A program made the translations under genes and the position numbers. From Combretum micranthum (Eukaryota > Streptophyta > Magnoliopsida > Myrtales > Combretaceae), in contig JAMXBD010000235.1 in the NCBI GenBank assembly GCA_024138025.1, positions 682,001 to 746,000 on the forward strand: DNA of 64,000 nt, given 5' to 3'. This document shows positions 11,006 through 23,462 of this stretch, in pieces. The notes beneath the pieces were generated by a model. It had not been told where the DNA came from. It ran no database searches and saw only the letters and a program-made list of their open reading frames with translations. Each line of letters starts with the position of its first letter. The stretch's first letter is position 1.

Positions 11006-13918
11006 TGTCGAGCCTGGTTTTTTTCGATTTCCTTTAATCCGATTCGTACTAAACCCTAACCCATTCAATACGAATCCTCGACTAAGAATTAAAGGAAATT
11101 TTGAATTTTTAAAACATTTTGGAGTCGCCACTCGACTAAAGTCGAGAAAAAAATAAACCAAAACCAATGGGTAGGTTGATTTTGGTTTTGCTACTGATCT
11201 GCGAAAAAAATCGTTTTTTGAAAACGAGAACCAGAAATTAACTTGAGTTCGGGGGCTAACCTATTAAAACCTAAACGGTTACCACTTTAACTTTCCATAT
11301 TTAAATTGCTTTCTTTTAAACCCTAATTTCAAAATCTAAACTATTTATCAAATCTAATTAACTAAACATATGTCTAATATGCACAAAAATACTAATCAAA
11401 TTCCATCGATAATCATATATAATCTAAAAACTCGAAATATTCAAATTAATCAAATCTTATCAAATTCTATCAATATTCAATATTCTAAACTAAACTAAAC
11501 AAATCAAATAAATTCACAAAAATAATTTTTTACATATTTTAAGTCGCCCATTTAGGTGCCTACGTACCCGCTAATCGGGATCAGACCACACGTAGTTCTT
11601 TTAGAAAAATTTAGTTTGTTGGTTAATTTTAAAATTTTTCGAAATCTTTTCGCTTTAAGTTCATTAAGTTTGTTAATTTTATGAAAAATATATATATATT
11701 TTTAACATGAACCCTAAATCTATTAAGTTAGGTTTTAGCAATTTTATGGAAAATCGGATTTTTCTAGGTGACAAAAATTTTGAACAAGAAATCATAACCA
11801 CATATCATGCATATCAATTGATCATACATATCATCAAGAATAAAAATATTATAAGGAATATCAATATTTAACAAGCTAATTTCAACAAAGCAATATCATG
11901 GCATAATCAAGATTTATATATCATTGACATTATATTATGAAGGGCAAGATTTCAATGTGGTTTCATATATGGTGAAATCATAAAATTCAATATTATTACA
12001 ATCAAGTCATCACTATATCATGGCATAAAAGGAATATTAATGACTATCATCATACATGATTACACAATTTCAAATGTAATAAACCTAAAACTAAAAAAAT
12101 TTCATATATTCCTTGATTAGGGCATGATTATAGGTATATTATCAATACAAATCTTAATGTAATTCTATGAACACATACCTAACATGATATATATATATAT
12201 AAAAAAAATTCAATTTTATCACAAGAAAACAAAATCATTACTATATTAATGCAAAAGGACCATCAAGTTATGTTTTAACAAATTTATAAGAATTAACTTT
12301 TCTAAGTGATAAAAAGATTTTGAATAATGGATTAAAATTATATATCATGGCAATTGTCAAGCACATTAATTAAATCAATATATCATCATTAATAAAAGAT
12401 ATCAATGTTAACAAGATGAACTCACATTCAATTATAGCAAAGTTTCTAATTACATTGCATATTGATAACGAAATCGGGTTTTTTTAATCATTTCAAAATC
12501 ATGGTATAAACAAACTTTAGCCAATCAAGATTTTCATCAAGTTATCAATACAATTTGTATGTCAAATATTTGCAATATCTCATTATTCGAAATTTGACAA
12601 AATCATAATATTACAAAACGATATCACAAAGAAAAGATGCAAGGATTATAAAGTATCATAGCAAGATCGATCATATATAAAATAAACCCTAAATTTCAAT
12701 TTAATATTTTTTAGAAAAAGACAATTTCATTTATTGACAAAAAATTAATTATAATGACTATACTATCATGATTCAAACTAATACTAATTTAACATATTTG
12801 AATTTTTTTTTTTAAAACACAATATATTCATAACAAATTTTGATATTACAATCATATACTAATTTTTTCATTTTTCCTATTTTATTATTTCGTGTCATTA
12901 TCTAAAATATTATAAATAAATAAAGAAAAAAAACTACGGAGGCTAGACAATATACTCGTATAATGTCACTGTATTTTTTTTCTCTTTTTTTTTTAATAGC
13001 ATTAATATTATTATTATCATAAGTTTTACTTATATTATTATAATAATAAACTAATAATGTGAATAGAAGGACAGAAACTTTACCTGGAATCCAAACGCAC
13101 AGGGGAGCAGATCAACGAAGTTTCGGTGGGTATTCTAGCCGCGACGGAATCGGACGCCGATGATAATCAAAGATTTCTTTCAATTTTCCGATTTGGCCTT
13201 AAAGACGAATCATCATGCAAGAGAAACAATCTTCGAAGTTGTCGAGCAATTTGAAGGAAATGGGCATCCAGAATTTAGAGCAGCTTCTCTGTCTCTCCTC
13301 TTTTCTGGTTTTTCTTCTTCTCTATTTATAGATCTAAATTTAGGGTTTTTTATTCTTATCCGAAAAACAAATTACAACTATTAATTAGTTGTCATTAACA
13401 TGAAAATAGCTGTCATTACCGTTAGATTTTGAACGTTAAACAACTGTCATTAACAAAAATCTCGGATTTTCCATTTTTTTCGGAAGCTAAAAACGAATTT
13501 TTTTTAATTTTCGAATTCAAATTTGAAACCCTTTCTCTTGATGAAAACAACTAAATTTTATACCAATATAAACTACTCCGCGCCTATTTTCAAAATATGT
13601 ATTTATTTTGTAAAAAACGGGTTTGAAAACGGGTCAAAAATAGACTTGAAAATGCCCCATCGGGCGGCCGAGATAGGAGACGATGAACAGTTTTTTTTTT
13701 TTTTTTTTTTTTACGAATTACATTATACTATATTAATTATCCATATTACATCTATTGTATTTATTTCTATTAAATTGATTTATTTATTTATTTATTTATT
13801 TTTAATTTTCATTCCTAGCTTTAATATTTGTAATTTGCAAAAATTCAATTATTTTAATTATGTATATACTAAACTAAGTATTTATTTTGACAAAAAATGT
13901 CAAAATGAGATGTCTACA
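11006..13918 (-). repeat. 5' LTR of the Ogre-like element, complete (2913 bp)
   Basis: Bounded by TG at 11006 (plus reading TGTCGAGCCTGG) and CA at 13918 (GTCTACA). It directly abuts the primer site on one side and host DNA (GTAAAAAAATCC) on the other. It is very AT-rich, with a poly-T run at 13691-13712 that differs in length from the other LTR. The frames at 13160-13384 and 13523-13969 lie inside it or across its edge and have no protein-like content. Confidence 0.9.
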
Positions 13919-15110
13919 GTAAAAAAATCCATAGATATATATCGTGATTTAAAGTTTTACAACCGTTAATTTATTAGCGAATGAAACATGCTGATGAGAC
14001 CTTCATATATATCGCAATTGAAAATCACCATATTATTATTGGTCTACACAAAATTTTTCAAACGTCAAAATCTTTCGTCCCTTCCTTCATCCTTTGAAAG
14101 CATGGTCTTGGCCTGTCTCATCCATCCCCCCTCTCTCTTCCCGTCCCATTTTTTTTCATTATTTTAATTCCTTACAGTTTTTCGCACATATATTATACAT
14201 TCATTTGGATAGTTTATTTTTCATCTGTACCTGCATCTATATTTATATCGAAATGATATATAAATATATCTAATTTGCAGGATGAAACACATGTCTAGAG
14301 TTTTTAAAAAAAAAAAATACACAAATATAACTTATACAGAAAACTTACCAAAATAGTATTGCTATGTCACATCTTGGAGTGAAGATACAAATATCTATAT
14401 TTGTATCGTAAATTCGGGTGGAGATATAGCGACCTAGTCAAAAAAATGAAAAATTGAGAGCTTGTGTATCGCATAAAGGTTGTGCGATACTGTTTTGCCC
14501 ATGTATCATATAACCAAGAAGCGATACATATACTATTATACATGTATCGCTCGTTGGTTGTGCGATACACGTTTATAGTGTATCGCATAACCAAAGTGTG
14601 ATATACGTGTAAAATTAAAAAAATTTTATATAGGTGCGATACAACAATACTATTTTTGTTTTTTTTTTTACAATTTGGTTTTATGGATTTTTTTTGAAGC
14701 AACATTATACATGTAATATCCTCTAATTTGCATCTATATTTTATCTATATCTAACCTATTTAATCTTTTCATAAGAACTATTAATTTTTTTAATCTATAT
14801 CTATTTGTTGTTAAATAATTTGTTAGAAATAAATTTTAAAAAGTGTTTGCATAAGTTAGAAAAAGCTACTAAAACAAAACATCTTATTGATGTGATTTTC
14901 AACTTTCTATAACTGGTTCTAAACACGCAGTTTTACAACAATAATTTGATAATTGATTTTAATTAAACTTTTATTTAATTAATTATCTTCCTTAGGATCC
15001 TTAAACAAACAAAATTTCTTGAACCTCCGTAATAATTGTTGTACTGAAAAGATTCGCGGATAAAATTCTTAATAGGCTTAGGTCCAAGCCTATATACTTT
15101 AGGCTCGTTA
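13919..15110. other. Intergenic; repeated GTATCGCA/TGCGATAC motifs at 14340-14640
   Basis: No gene seen. Between 14386 and 14645 the word TATCGCATAACC and its reverse complement GGTTGTGCGATAC recur five or more times in both orientations, suggesting a degenerate foldback or MITE remnant. The open frame at 14367-14705 on the minus strand is a by-product of these repeats. Confidence 0.5.
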
Positions 15111-15278
15111 GAAACCCAACTTGGCTCGAACCTATTAAAAATTTAAACGAGCTGTGCTAGTAAAAACCTGATTTAACTCATTTGTATCCCTAAATTCACA
15201 CACATCATCATGATTATATTTTTTATTTTTATCAAACATTTAAAATTAAATTTGCTTGGATCTTTGTAAGAAAACATA

Positions 15279-15374
15279 ATGCTTCCTCTTGTATCTCCTT
15301 TACTACTTCTATCAAGTTTTGTGTCATCACAAACAATGATCAAGAGTTTGCCCGGCTTTGAAGCCACGTGATTT
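15279..15374 (+). pseudogene. Truncated duplicate of SCPL exon 1
   Basis: ATG at 15279 opens a 31-codon stretch that ends in TGA at 15374. It encodes a hydrophobic signal peptide followed by SSFVSSQTMIKSLPGFE, nearly the same as exon 1 of the gene at 23167. Similarity continues upstream into the 5' leader and downstream to about 15540, matching 23280-23410 of the other copy. The bases for the last part of the exon (FKLETG) are deleted, and no exon 2 is found nearby. It is the 5' stub of a tandem duplicate. The TATA box of the intact copy has no counterpart here, so it is probably silent. Confidence 0.8.
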
Positions 15375-15574
15375 TCCAGGGTATTATATACTTTCTTCCA
15401 TTAAACATTGGAATAATTTTTCTTAAACAAAGTGGAGGCCTTTATAAATTGTCGAAATTAATAAGGGTGGTGGAGTACCGTCTTTAAAAGAGTTGTGGTT
15501 GTGGTTCGAATCCTGTTGCCAATATGTGAGACTATACTGAAAGGTAATATACAAGTATTTTTGAAGCATTCGCT

Positions 15575-16180
15575 CATTTGTGGCGATTAAAAGATCGAAA
15601 GCTATGCAAATTTTCAATTATTATAAAAAAAGGAAGTTATAAAAGTCTATAATTACATATAGAAAACATGAATATAACACATATCACAACATGATAGTGG
15701 CACAGTTATAATACAAATAAATACGATTATTTATTGTAAACTAATTGTATATGAACGCTGCTTAGCTTAATGTATGTTTAGCACTAGCACGAAATAGACT
15801 ATTACTCTCGCCTTCTCACTGGCGTGAAGCAAAGGATAAAAAATATTAAACAACTGGTCCTTCTATGGTAGAAGAGTTCAAATTACTTTTTGAGATAATT
15901 AAAAAAAAAAAAGGATATAACATCATTGTAATTACTTTGTTTGTGACCTTTAACCTTATAGACCTATAAGAAATCCAGTTGTACTAAAGGGTTGCATCCA
16001 AATCCATATTGTTTTTAATTAATTTTTAACTCGTTTAAAAACGTTCTTAATCCAGCTTATTTAACTGTTGAGCCCATTAGTATAGAATTTCTTTGAATAC
16101 CACTAAGTTCAAAACATTTTTTTTATTTTTTTGTGGAGCTAAGTTCAAGACATTATATGATAAGTTTTTAACTTTTTAAA
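15575..16180. other. Intergenic AT-rich sequence, nothing recognised
   Basis: No open frame of note, no tRNA fold, no repeat I can name. Confidence 0.4.
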
Positions 16181-16194
16181 CCATTCTAGGTGCT

Positions 16195-16300
16195 AAGAGT
16201 ATTATAGTCTAATGATATTTTTCTGATTTTTTTAAATGAGAGATATTAGGTTCGAATCGCTTTTCCATTGTAATTTTTTCGTGTAAAAAAGAACGAGAGA
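16195..16300 (+). repeat. Possible tRNA-derived SINE remnant
   Basis: A TAGTCTAATGATATT stretch and, about 40 bases on, AGGTTCGAATCGC resemble the A and B boxes of an RNA polymerase III promoter in plant SINEs. There is no clean tail or target duplication. Weak call. Confidence 0.25.
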
Positions 16301-16703
16301 ATAACTTGAAGATTTTGTGTAAAAATTTGCTCAAACAAATAACTTATACCGTAAGTGTTAATTTAATCATTGTGATGTATCAAATTACTTGTTTGAGCTA
16401 TGGACCATTTGTTTTAATTACTATTCATGAGATGACCTTTTACCAAATTCTATAAAATGAGCCACTCAAACTTGTCGGAAAAGTCTTTCAAACTTGTTAT
16501 CTCTGAAAAAACACCTTTTACATTTGGGGGGGACCCTATTTAAGCCTCCTCAACAAGTGGTTTGAACTTATTTTCTCTAACACAAAGTAAAAAACTAAAT
16601 GCTTTCACGGAGACTTCGTTTAGGCTTATTAGCAATTTATCCGGACTTGTTACTTTGCCCTGATTTGGTCAGCATGTTATTGGGACTTGTTGAATTGCCT
16701 AGA

Positions 16704-17236
16704 CCAGTAAACAAATCGAGTTGAGTCGAGGTGATACAGCACGAAACTCAAATTTAATCGAGTAAAAAAACTTGAAACTCAAAGTTCACTCGAATACAAT
16801 TAAGTTTTAAGAAATTGAACTTGACTCAAATTGATACTCAAAAAGCTCGAGCTTGACTCACTTAGACTCAATTATTTTTAAAAATTTAATTAAATTAAAA
16901 ATAAATTAAGATTTACGAATATAATAAGGAATTTAGTTGACTTGTTCATAAAATATACTAAATGTAGATCATTAGATATAAAGGGAAAAGAAATCAAGGA
17001 ACTAAAATAGATTTAAAAAAGATGGAAAAACAGAAGGTGCATAACTTTTTCATAAAAATAAAAAATAAAGAGCTTGAATAGATTTATAGGCTATTCAAAT
17101 CGAGTATTTTAAAACCCGAAGTCAAGTTCAGTAGGTACTCGAAAAGTTTAAACTTGAGCTCAACTTAAATGCAACCAAGTTAAGTTCAAGCTATTATTGA
17201 GTTAAACTCGAATAGCTTGCAAGTATGTTTCACTGG
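16704..17236. repeat. Possible hAT-like MITE with CCAGT ends and internal CTCGA repeats
   Basis: The ends read CCAGTAAACA and, in reverse, CCAGTGAAACA. The inside is filled with degenerate ACTCGA/TCGAGT and CTTGA words. The terminal inverted repeat fits hAT-type CAGTG ends. No clear 8-bp target duplication, so moderate doubt. Confidence 0.4.
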
Positions 17237-17239
17237 CTT

Positions 17240-18306
17240 ATATCTAATGAACATTTTTTTCTCTCTTTTCCTTTGACAAAATTGCAATGAACATTTAATT
17301 TAATGTCATAGTTGACAATCTATCTTAACATTGTGTTTGTCCTCCCCCTTGTTCCCAGCCTCATTGTCCATTCATCTTTGTTCGCTGGTTCGCAATAATT
17401 CAATAATAATATAATAATGTTGAGTATATTTATTGTATAATATAATGAAAAATACAAAAAAATAAAAAATAAAAGTAAGAAAAACGGGCTAGAAAAATTG
17501 TACAAACCCTAAGCACTTTCATTGATCCCCCGAGCCCGGCCCCGAGGCCTATTAGAAGTTAACCAATTACACATCCACAAGATAGCCAAAAAATTTAAAT
17601 GGTTTGATAAAATAATATTTTTATAAGGTTTTCAACATGTGAGAATCGATATGGGTTGGCCTTAACCATACCACATTTTTTAAATAAGCATTTATTAGGA
17701 AGTCTATGAGAAGTTCAAGAAAAAAATGGTTCGAAGAATGCTTTCCACGCAGCTATCATCCTTACATTGTTACAATCTTCATCAAGAAAAAGCCGAGAAA
17801 GATTTTATAAAATTTTGTTATATATAATATGTGCAAATTATGGATGATGAATGTATTTGAAATTATCATAAAAAATTCCTAAAATATATATTTTTTTCTT
17901 TCATGTATATCAAAATTTTATGCATCATATATCAATACACATGATATATTATACCTATCGAATATCGAATTTTTTTTGCAAAATCCCCCGTAATTTTATG
18001 ATTATTTTACTTGATGGATTTTTTTATAATATAAAAATCGATATTTCATTGGTTTTTGCCAATTATAAGTCTTATGAGAAAATTAAACAACAAAATATGA
18101 GTTTTTTCTTTCAATTGCTGCAACAATCAAATGGATCTTAATTATCAAAATGACTAAACTACATAAAAAATATTAACGTTTTAAGATAAATTCATTTAAA
18201 ATATCAAACGTTCAAGTGGCTAGTATAATAAATCAATGTTGTACAAAGTGGTCAGACAAATTATTTGTTGAGGATAATTAAAAAAAATTTAAACTATGAT
18301 ATATTA
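17240..18306. other. Intergenic AT-rich sequence, nothing recognised
   Basis: No conserved coding content. Short open frames (17320-17505, 17920-18141) are low-complexity. Confidence 0.4.
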
Positions 18307-21300
18307 TGTCATGCCTCGAATTGGGTTCAAGGCATGTCAACCGCCACGTATAACACTTATGCGTTATACATTAAGGCTAACCTAATCTACAGTTTATCGC
18401 GATCGTTGCTAAACAAATTTTAGATTTATGAAATCATTAAGTTAGATTTTGGAAATAACTGCAATTTTGCAACGAAAAAATAAATTTCTTAAAATGATTT
18501 CCAAAAAGGATACTTCCGTGAGTAGACCATCATTTATAAATAAATATCATACCATCAGCTATCTCAAAGTACACGGTGTTTAGTATCTCAAAATACAACG
18601 ATGAGCTAATAGATATGCCCTCATCAAATTATAAGTTCAAAAAGATGATTAATAACTTTTGCCAATAGCATAAATAATTCAACGTTCCTAGGTACTCAAC
18701 TCCTTAACAAGCTCTTTTAGAGTCGTCCAATACCCGATAATCACAAGCATCCAAATCATCACCTGAAAAAGAAAGGAATTACCTGAAACCCAATACAACA
18801 GCAGCATAAGCACACATGAGATGAGCATACAGACCTATTTTAAATGCAATACAATAATCAATAGTTTATATCTTTAAATTAAAGCGTAGCAAACAACAGT
18901 AGAGCACTCATACTCCAGCAACACGCTGGGAACCTGAGAGTCTTGAGTAGTAGTAACTGTTCAAGAGGTTGATATAGGTAGGTGGCTCAAATACCTCTCC
19001 TACCTCTATAAGTAATAGCCTCATCTGGGGGTCATAGCTATTACGCATGTCTACCTTTCACAGTCCATAATATAGTGCAGCTCAATCGGCGCTCATAGTC
19101 ATGAGCCACACTATACTACTTCTTTCCAATCTAGATAAACGTTAACTTGCTATTGTTTCCCCCATCAGCTACTCGCCGAGCCACCCATGATGGCCTAAGC
19201 GCCTAACTACCGTGCTGGCACCGCCTAGCAAGGTTGCCGATCCACAGGCCAAGTCTTAAAAATGGCCACACACAAGCAACAAGCAATTATTATAGCCATC
19301 TTTAAGTATTAGTTTATTTAGAATGCCTACCCTAGCACGCAACGCACAAGACACTGCATACCTGATATAAAATCTAGATAAACAGAAGATAGGGTAGAAG
19401 ATAAAGCAAGAGTTAGGTCCCTGATAAATATCTGTTTCAAAGATTAATTCATATAAGCATTTGATTCAATTATCAACTTCTATCGAACGTGTATTAACTT
19501 CTTAGATTTCTAGCAAATATACTTTTGAAACAACATAATCGTCTTATTATTCATGTATATCATATTACAATTATCTCTAAGTCAATTATCAGTTAATTTG
19601 ATTATATAAGAGTTTACTAGTTAGGTTAGCTACTAGTTTCCAAAGAGTTTATAAAGCCAATATTGGTTAACAAATCTATATTAGCTTAATTTAGCCAAGT
19701 TGAATAGAGTTAATTAATCAAGTTTATTTTATATCCAACTTAGTCTACTAAACCCATTTTATAGTAATTAAGTCCTTAAAATGGTTATTTTCAAAAACAT
19801 GTCCTATGTTAAATTTGATAAACTTTTATATAGTAAAATAACTCATTTAAAATATAATCATTCTATTTATATCACTTATAGTCTTATTTTTACATCTAAA
19901 TATGCTAAGGAATCTAAACTAGTTTTCTGTTATGTTTATATTATCTTATAATGCCATATTTATACCTATTTTAGTAAATAAAATCCTAATATCAAAATAG
20001 TTAATTATTTATCTTGAAATTCATATTTTAATATGTGAACACATTATTTATATTTATTTGATTAGAATTAATTTATCTTAGATTTCAATATTCCATTTCC
20101 TATAGAAAGCTATTGTGCACCTAAATTTTAATAAATCAACTTACTATCTTAAACATGGGTTCTTAAGCTCAATTTTTATTTAAAGTTCCTAAAACATATA
20201 TTTACATGTTTATAAGTTCATTTGGCCTAAAATAATAAGTTAATTAGGGTTTTAATTTCAATTTCATCTAATCTGATCGAAAACAGGGGATAGCACTAGC
20301 AACCGATTGGTTTGATCAAATTTGACATAATATCCGCCCGTTCCTGTGCAATTCTTTACACAAATGAAATTAGACATCTCAAGATTTCAAACTGTTTTAA
20401 TTTCAACCAAAAAGAGGAAGAAAAAATCACTGGTTCAGCCCCATACATTTATGCCACCGCTGTTGAACAAAATACCGTTTTGCTCTTTTTTTATTTTGTA
20501 ATTTAATTTTTAAAAATTGTAAATGTATTTCAAAAATCACGAAAAACTTACAATTTGTATATAGGCATGTCAAAATATCACTTTGATAAATTTCATCCAA
20601 AAATAAATTCATTTGATATTTTATTTAAATTTTATAATCCAAGCTGTCCAGACTGGTGTATATATATATATATGCATAGAAATTGATTTTCCAGCATATT
20701 TAAGTCATCTAAAACATGTTGATTCTATGTTTTATTATCTAATATATACTTAGATTTATATTTCACAAGTTAAATCACAAATCATGACTTAAACTATCAT
20801 TATCTACGCTAATTCCACAATTTCCAGTATATAAGCAATATACCCATACTTGCATATATATGGTTGATAATTTCCTTTATGAAACACATCAATCCAACAT
20901 AATCATACATTTATATGCATATTTCAGCATGCATATATATATTATATATATATAAATACATACATAAACATACTATAATTTCACTGGTAAACAACTATTA
21001 TAATATAGATATATATATATATATATATATGTTCATTCCGATTTTCATGCGTGCATACATATATATATATATATCAATCAATGCTTAGATCTAAGTTTTT
21101 TTTAGTAATTTACATGAATATATATATCATTAACGTAATCAAACATATTTATTATAATTACTTACTTGAATTAGCAAAATCAACCAAATAGTTGCCTCTA
21201 CTACTCTTCTACCACTCAAGAGTTGATGAAGCTTCCTTAAGCTTATTTTTCCTAACTCCAACTTTGTTTCTAGTCTTAAATTTTACCTAATAAATTGATC

Positions 21301-22375
21301 GAAATAGAGGTTATATTAATGGGGTAAAAGATGATATTAAGAGGCATAAACTTAGCTAATACTTTACCTTATGTGTATTGATGTTGGAGAGGCCTTTGTT
21401 GTATATTTTTGGAGTATTTTTGAGAGTGAATTGGTGAAGGAATGGCTACAAATGAAGTGAAAATTAGAGTTTTCTAAACCTATATTTATATTATTTGATG
21501 GTTTGTAATTTCCATTAGTATTAAGGGTTTTTGGTCATTTTGCTTAACTAATTAGGGGCATTTTGGTCTTTTTCCTAGATGAAGAAACCTTTTTGAAGTG
21601 GTTAAGGTTATTTTGGTCTTTTCATAACATTAGATTTTTCTAGACATTGGGATTTTGTATCATGTGCGAGGGTGTATGATAAGAACATGGTCTAATGGGC
21701 TTGATTCATGGGCTTTGATTTTTTTTAAGCTTTATGGGTTTAAAATTTTAGATAATGAACTGGGTCTTAGATTATGGGCTTTAGGCATTTAGAATAGAAA
21801 TTAAGAAGTAAAAAAGAGAATTAGCTAATTGGCATTAGAATTTAATTCTAGGAAATCTAATTAAAAGAAAGTTAATATCTTACTTGAATTCATGATGTTA
21901 GGAACTTAGGAATTGGTATTTGGAAACAAATATTTAGTTTTAAATTTCTAACATTTAAGGACTGGGAATTTAAGCTAAAATATCTAAATTGGATATGTAA
22001 GGTTTTAGATGATTAAAGTTGATTAATAAAGTTCAATTGATAATTGGAAAAGATTAATTAATTTGAATTTTTTGAAATAGGTAATAGATGTTGCTTAATA
22101 GGTTAAATTGGACATTTATGACATTATAATCTATATTTTTAATTAAATTCCCTTATAAGGTTTCTAGTCCCGGTGGTCAAATTAGGGTATTATGCTCCAA
22201 ACACTCCAAAAGTTCTAAATTTCATGATTGTGTATTCAGAATTTTTATTCAAGCCATAGTTTGGTAGATATTAATCAATTTCTATTCTATCTCATATTTT
22301 TCAACCCTAGCGATTCATCTTTAAACTATCATTTACGATCTAATAGACTCTAAAAATTAATCGGGTCATGCTACA
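18307..22375 (-). mobile_element. Probable solo LTR of a Ty3/gypsy element (about 4.07 kb)
   Basis: On the minus strand the stretch opens with TGTAGCATGACCCGATTAAT and closes with TTCGAGGCATGACA. These TG...CA ends, with the shared core CATGAC, are typical of plant Ty3/gypsy LTRs. The first 700 bases carry the T- and AAT-rich run with GGGCTT/AAGCCC words usual after such LTR starts. The last 700 carry a GC-richer part (18880-19260). No gag or pol coding is present inside. The flanking five bases (TATTA and CTTGA) do not match, so the insertion is old or rearranged. Confidence 0.5.
20930..21080. repeat. TA-rich microsatellite cluster
   Basis: Runs of (AT)n at 20935-20955, 21008-21030 and 21058-21073, and at 20659-20673 just before. 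Simple repeats inside the proposed LTR. Confidence 0.7.
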
Positions 22376-23060
22376 CTTGATATTTATAACCTTAGGTGTA
22401 TAATAAGTGAGTTATTGACTCGAGTCTAATCTAATTTTAGATTAATGTTTAATTTCAGTGAATTAGGAATTTAGGTAATTCAACTTGAGAAACTGGTTTC
22501 AAGTCGATAATTAAAAGGAATTGAATAACTTGGTATATTGGAGAAAGCAATGTGGAGTAATTTGATAAGTTGAAAAGAGTATTTGTGGTATTAGAATTTC
22601 TAATTTCAATTAAGTCCATTTACTAATTAAATTATCTAATTATATTCTATAATTTATGAAAATCAATTAGCTAAACTATCTAAATTCAATTACTAAATTA
22701 AATTTAAAACTACCTATATTTTTATAGTATTTAATTATCATGTTCCTAATTTGGGTTGGTAAAATTCGAGATATTTCATATTAAATAAATCTTGCAAAAT
22801 ATTATTACCTCGTTTGACTAACATTACAAAACAAAATTTTTTCTTTTAACTGTTTGAGACATTGATATAATTTATTCCTAACATTGATAATTTATAATAT
22901 AATTTATACTTTTTTCAACTGATTAGTATATCCCTGAAATTGCGGTGCAGATGTGGATGTAATTCGTCTCCAAGTATCATAAAATAATCAAGGCTAGCCA
23001 TTTGCATCCAATCAAAATGATTTTACTGTTATTCTTGAATCCAACTACTGGTCTGATTAC
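22376..23060. other. Intergenic sequence upstream of the SCPL gene
   Basis: AT-rich, without coding content. The proximal part is presumably the SCPL promoter region. Confidence 0.45.
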
Positions 23061-23066
23061 CTTTTC

Positions 23067-23073
23067 TATAAAT
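23067..23073 (+). promoter_or_regulatory. TATA box of the SCPL gene
   Basis: TATAAAT lies about 94 bases before the ATG, which leaves room for a leader of roughly 65 nt. It is the best TATA match in the upstream 150 bp. Confidence 0.5.
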
Positions 23074-23166
23074 GGAGATCAATACATCTTTTCGCATTAT
23101 TCATGAGTTCACTACGTCATCATTATATAAAATTTAGTTTTGCTTGTATCCTTAGTACCACACAAA

Positions 23167-23279
23167 ATGCTTCTTCTTCTCTTTCCTTTACTACTTCTAT
23201 CGAGTTTTGTGTCATCACAAACGATCATCAAGAACTTGCCTGGATTTGAAGGTGATCTTCCATTCAAACTCGAAACCGG
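23167..23279 (+). CDS. SCPL exon 1 (signal peptide)
   Basis: Starts at the first ATG after the TATA box: MLLLLFPLLLLSSFVSSQT, a typical hydrophobic secretion signal, then IIKNLPGFEGDLPFKLETG. The donor is GG|GTATTC and splits a Gly codon completed by exon 2. Confidence 0.85.
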
Positions 23280-23462
23280 GTATTCTATATTTTCTTTCTT
23301 CACTGGTTTGCTGTAATAATTTTTCTAAACAAGGGGAAGCCACTATAAAGTTGCTAAGAATACTTGGTCTTTTAAAAGAGCGTGGTTCGATTCCTATTAC
23401 CAATATAACATTTGTACTAGTAGGTAATTTGTTAGTGTTTCGATGGTATTTTCTTGGTTAAT

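Larger units (their letters stand above)
1..13918 (-). mobile_element. Ogre/Tat-lineage Ty3-gypsy LTR retrotransposon (3' LTR cut by window edge)
   Basis: A minus-strand LTR retrotransposon. Direct repeats at 1-487 and 13445-13918 are the same ends of its two LTRs, and both finish in TG...CA form (TGTAGACATC on the minus strand). In element order it holds a 5' LTR, a primer site, an extra ORF1, gag, protease, RT, RNase H, a second RNase H remnant, integrase, a tandem-repeat 3' region, a polypurine tract and a 3' LTR. Very long LTRs, an ORF upstream of gag, an Arg-type primer site and a duplicated RNase H are known marks of the Tat lineage, Ogre in particular. The internal part plus one LTR is 13.4 kb. 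With a full second LTR the element would be about 16 kb, which is inference because the left end is outside the window. All coding regions have frame breaks, so it is not autonomous. The five bases after the element are GTAAA; the matching target-site copy would lie outside the window. Confidence 0.93.

Noticed and set aside
13523..13969. 148-residue open frame
   Set aside because: Runs through the LTR poly-T tract and over its border into host DNA; low-complexity.
14367..14705. 112-residue minus-strand open frame
   Set aside because: Produced by the repeated TATCGCA words; no protein family features.
15173..15367. Minus-strand open frame over the SCPL exon 1 stub (also 23112-23303)
   Set aside because: Antisense shadow of the signal-peptide exon; both copies give the same antisense peptide because the sense strand is conserved.
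23380..23402. tRNA gene (GTGGTTCGATTCC B-box-like, also at 15503)
   Set aside because: No acceptor stem, anticodon arm or A box at the right distance; part of duplicated SCPL intron 1.
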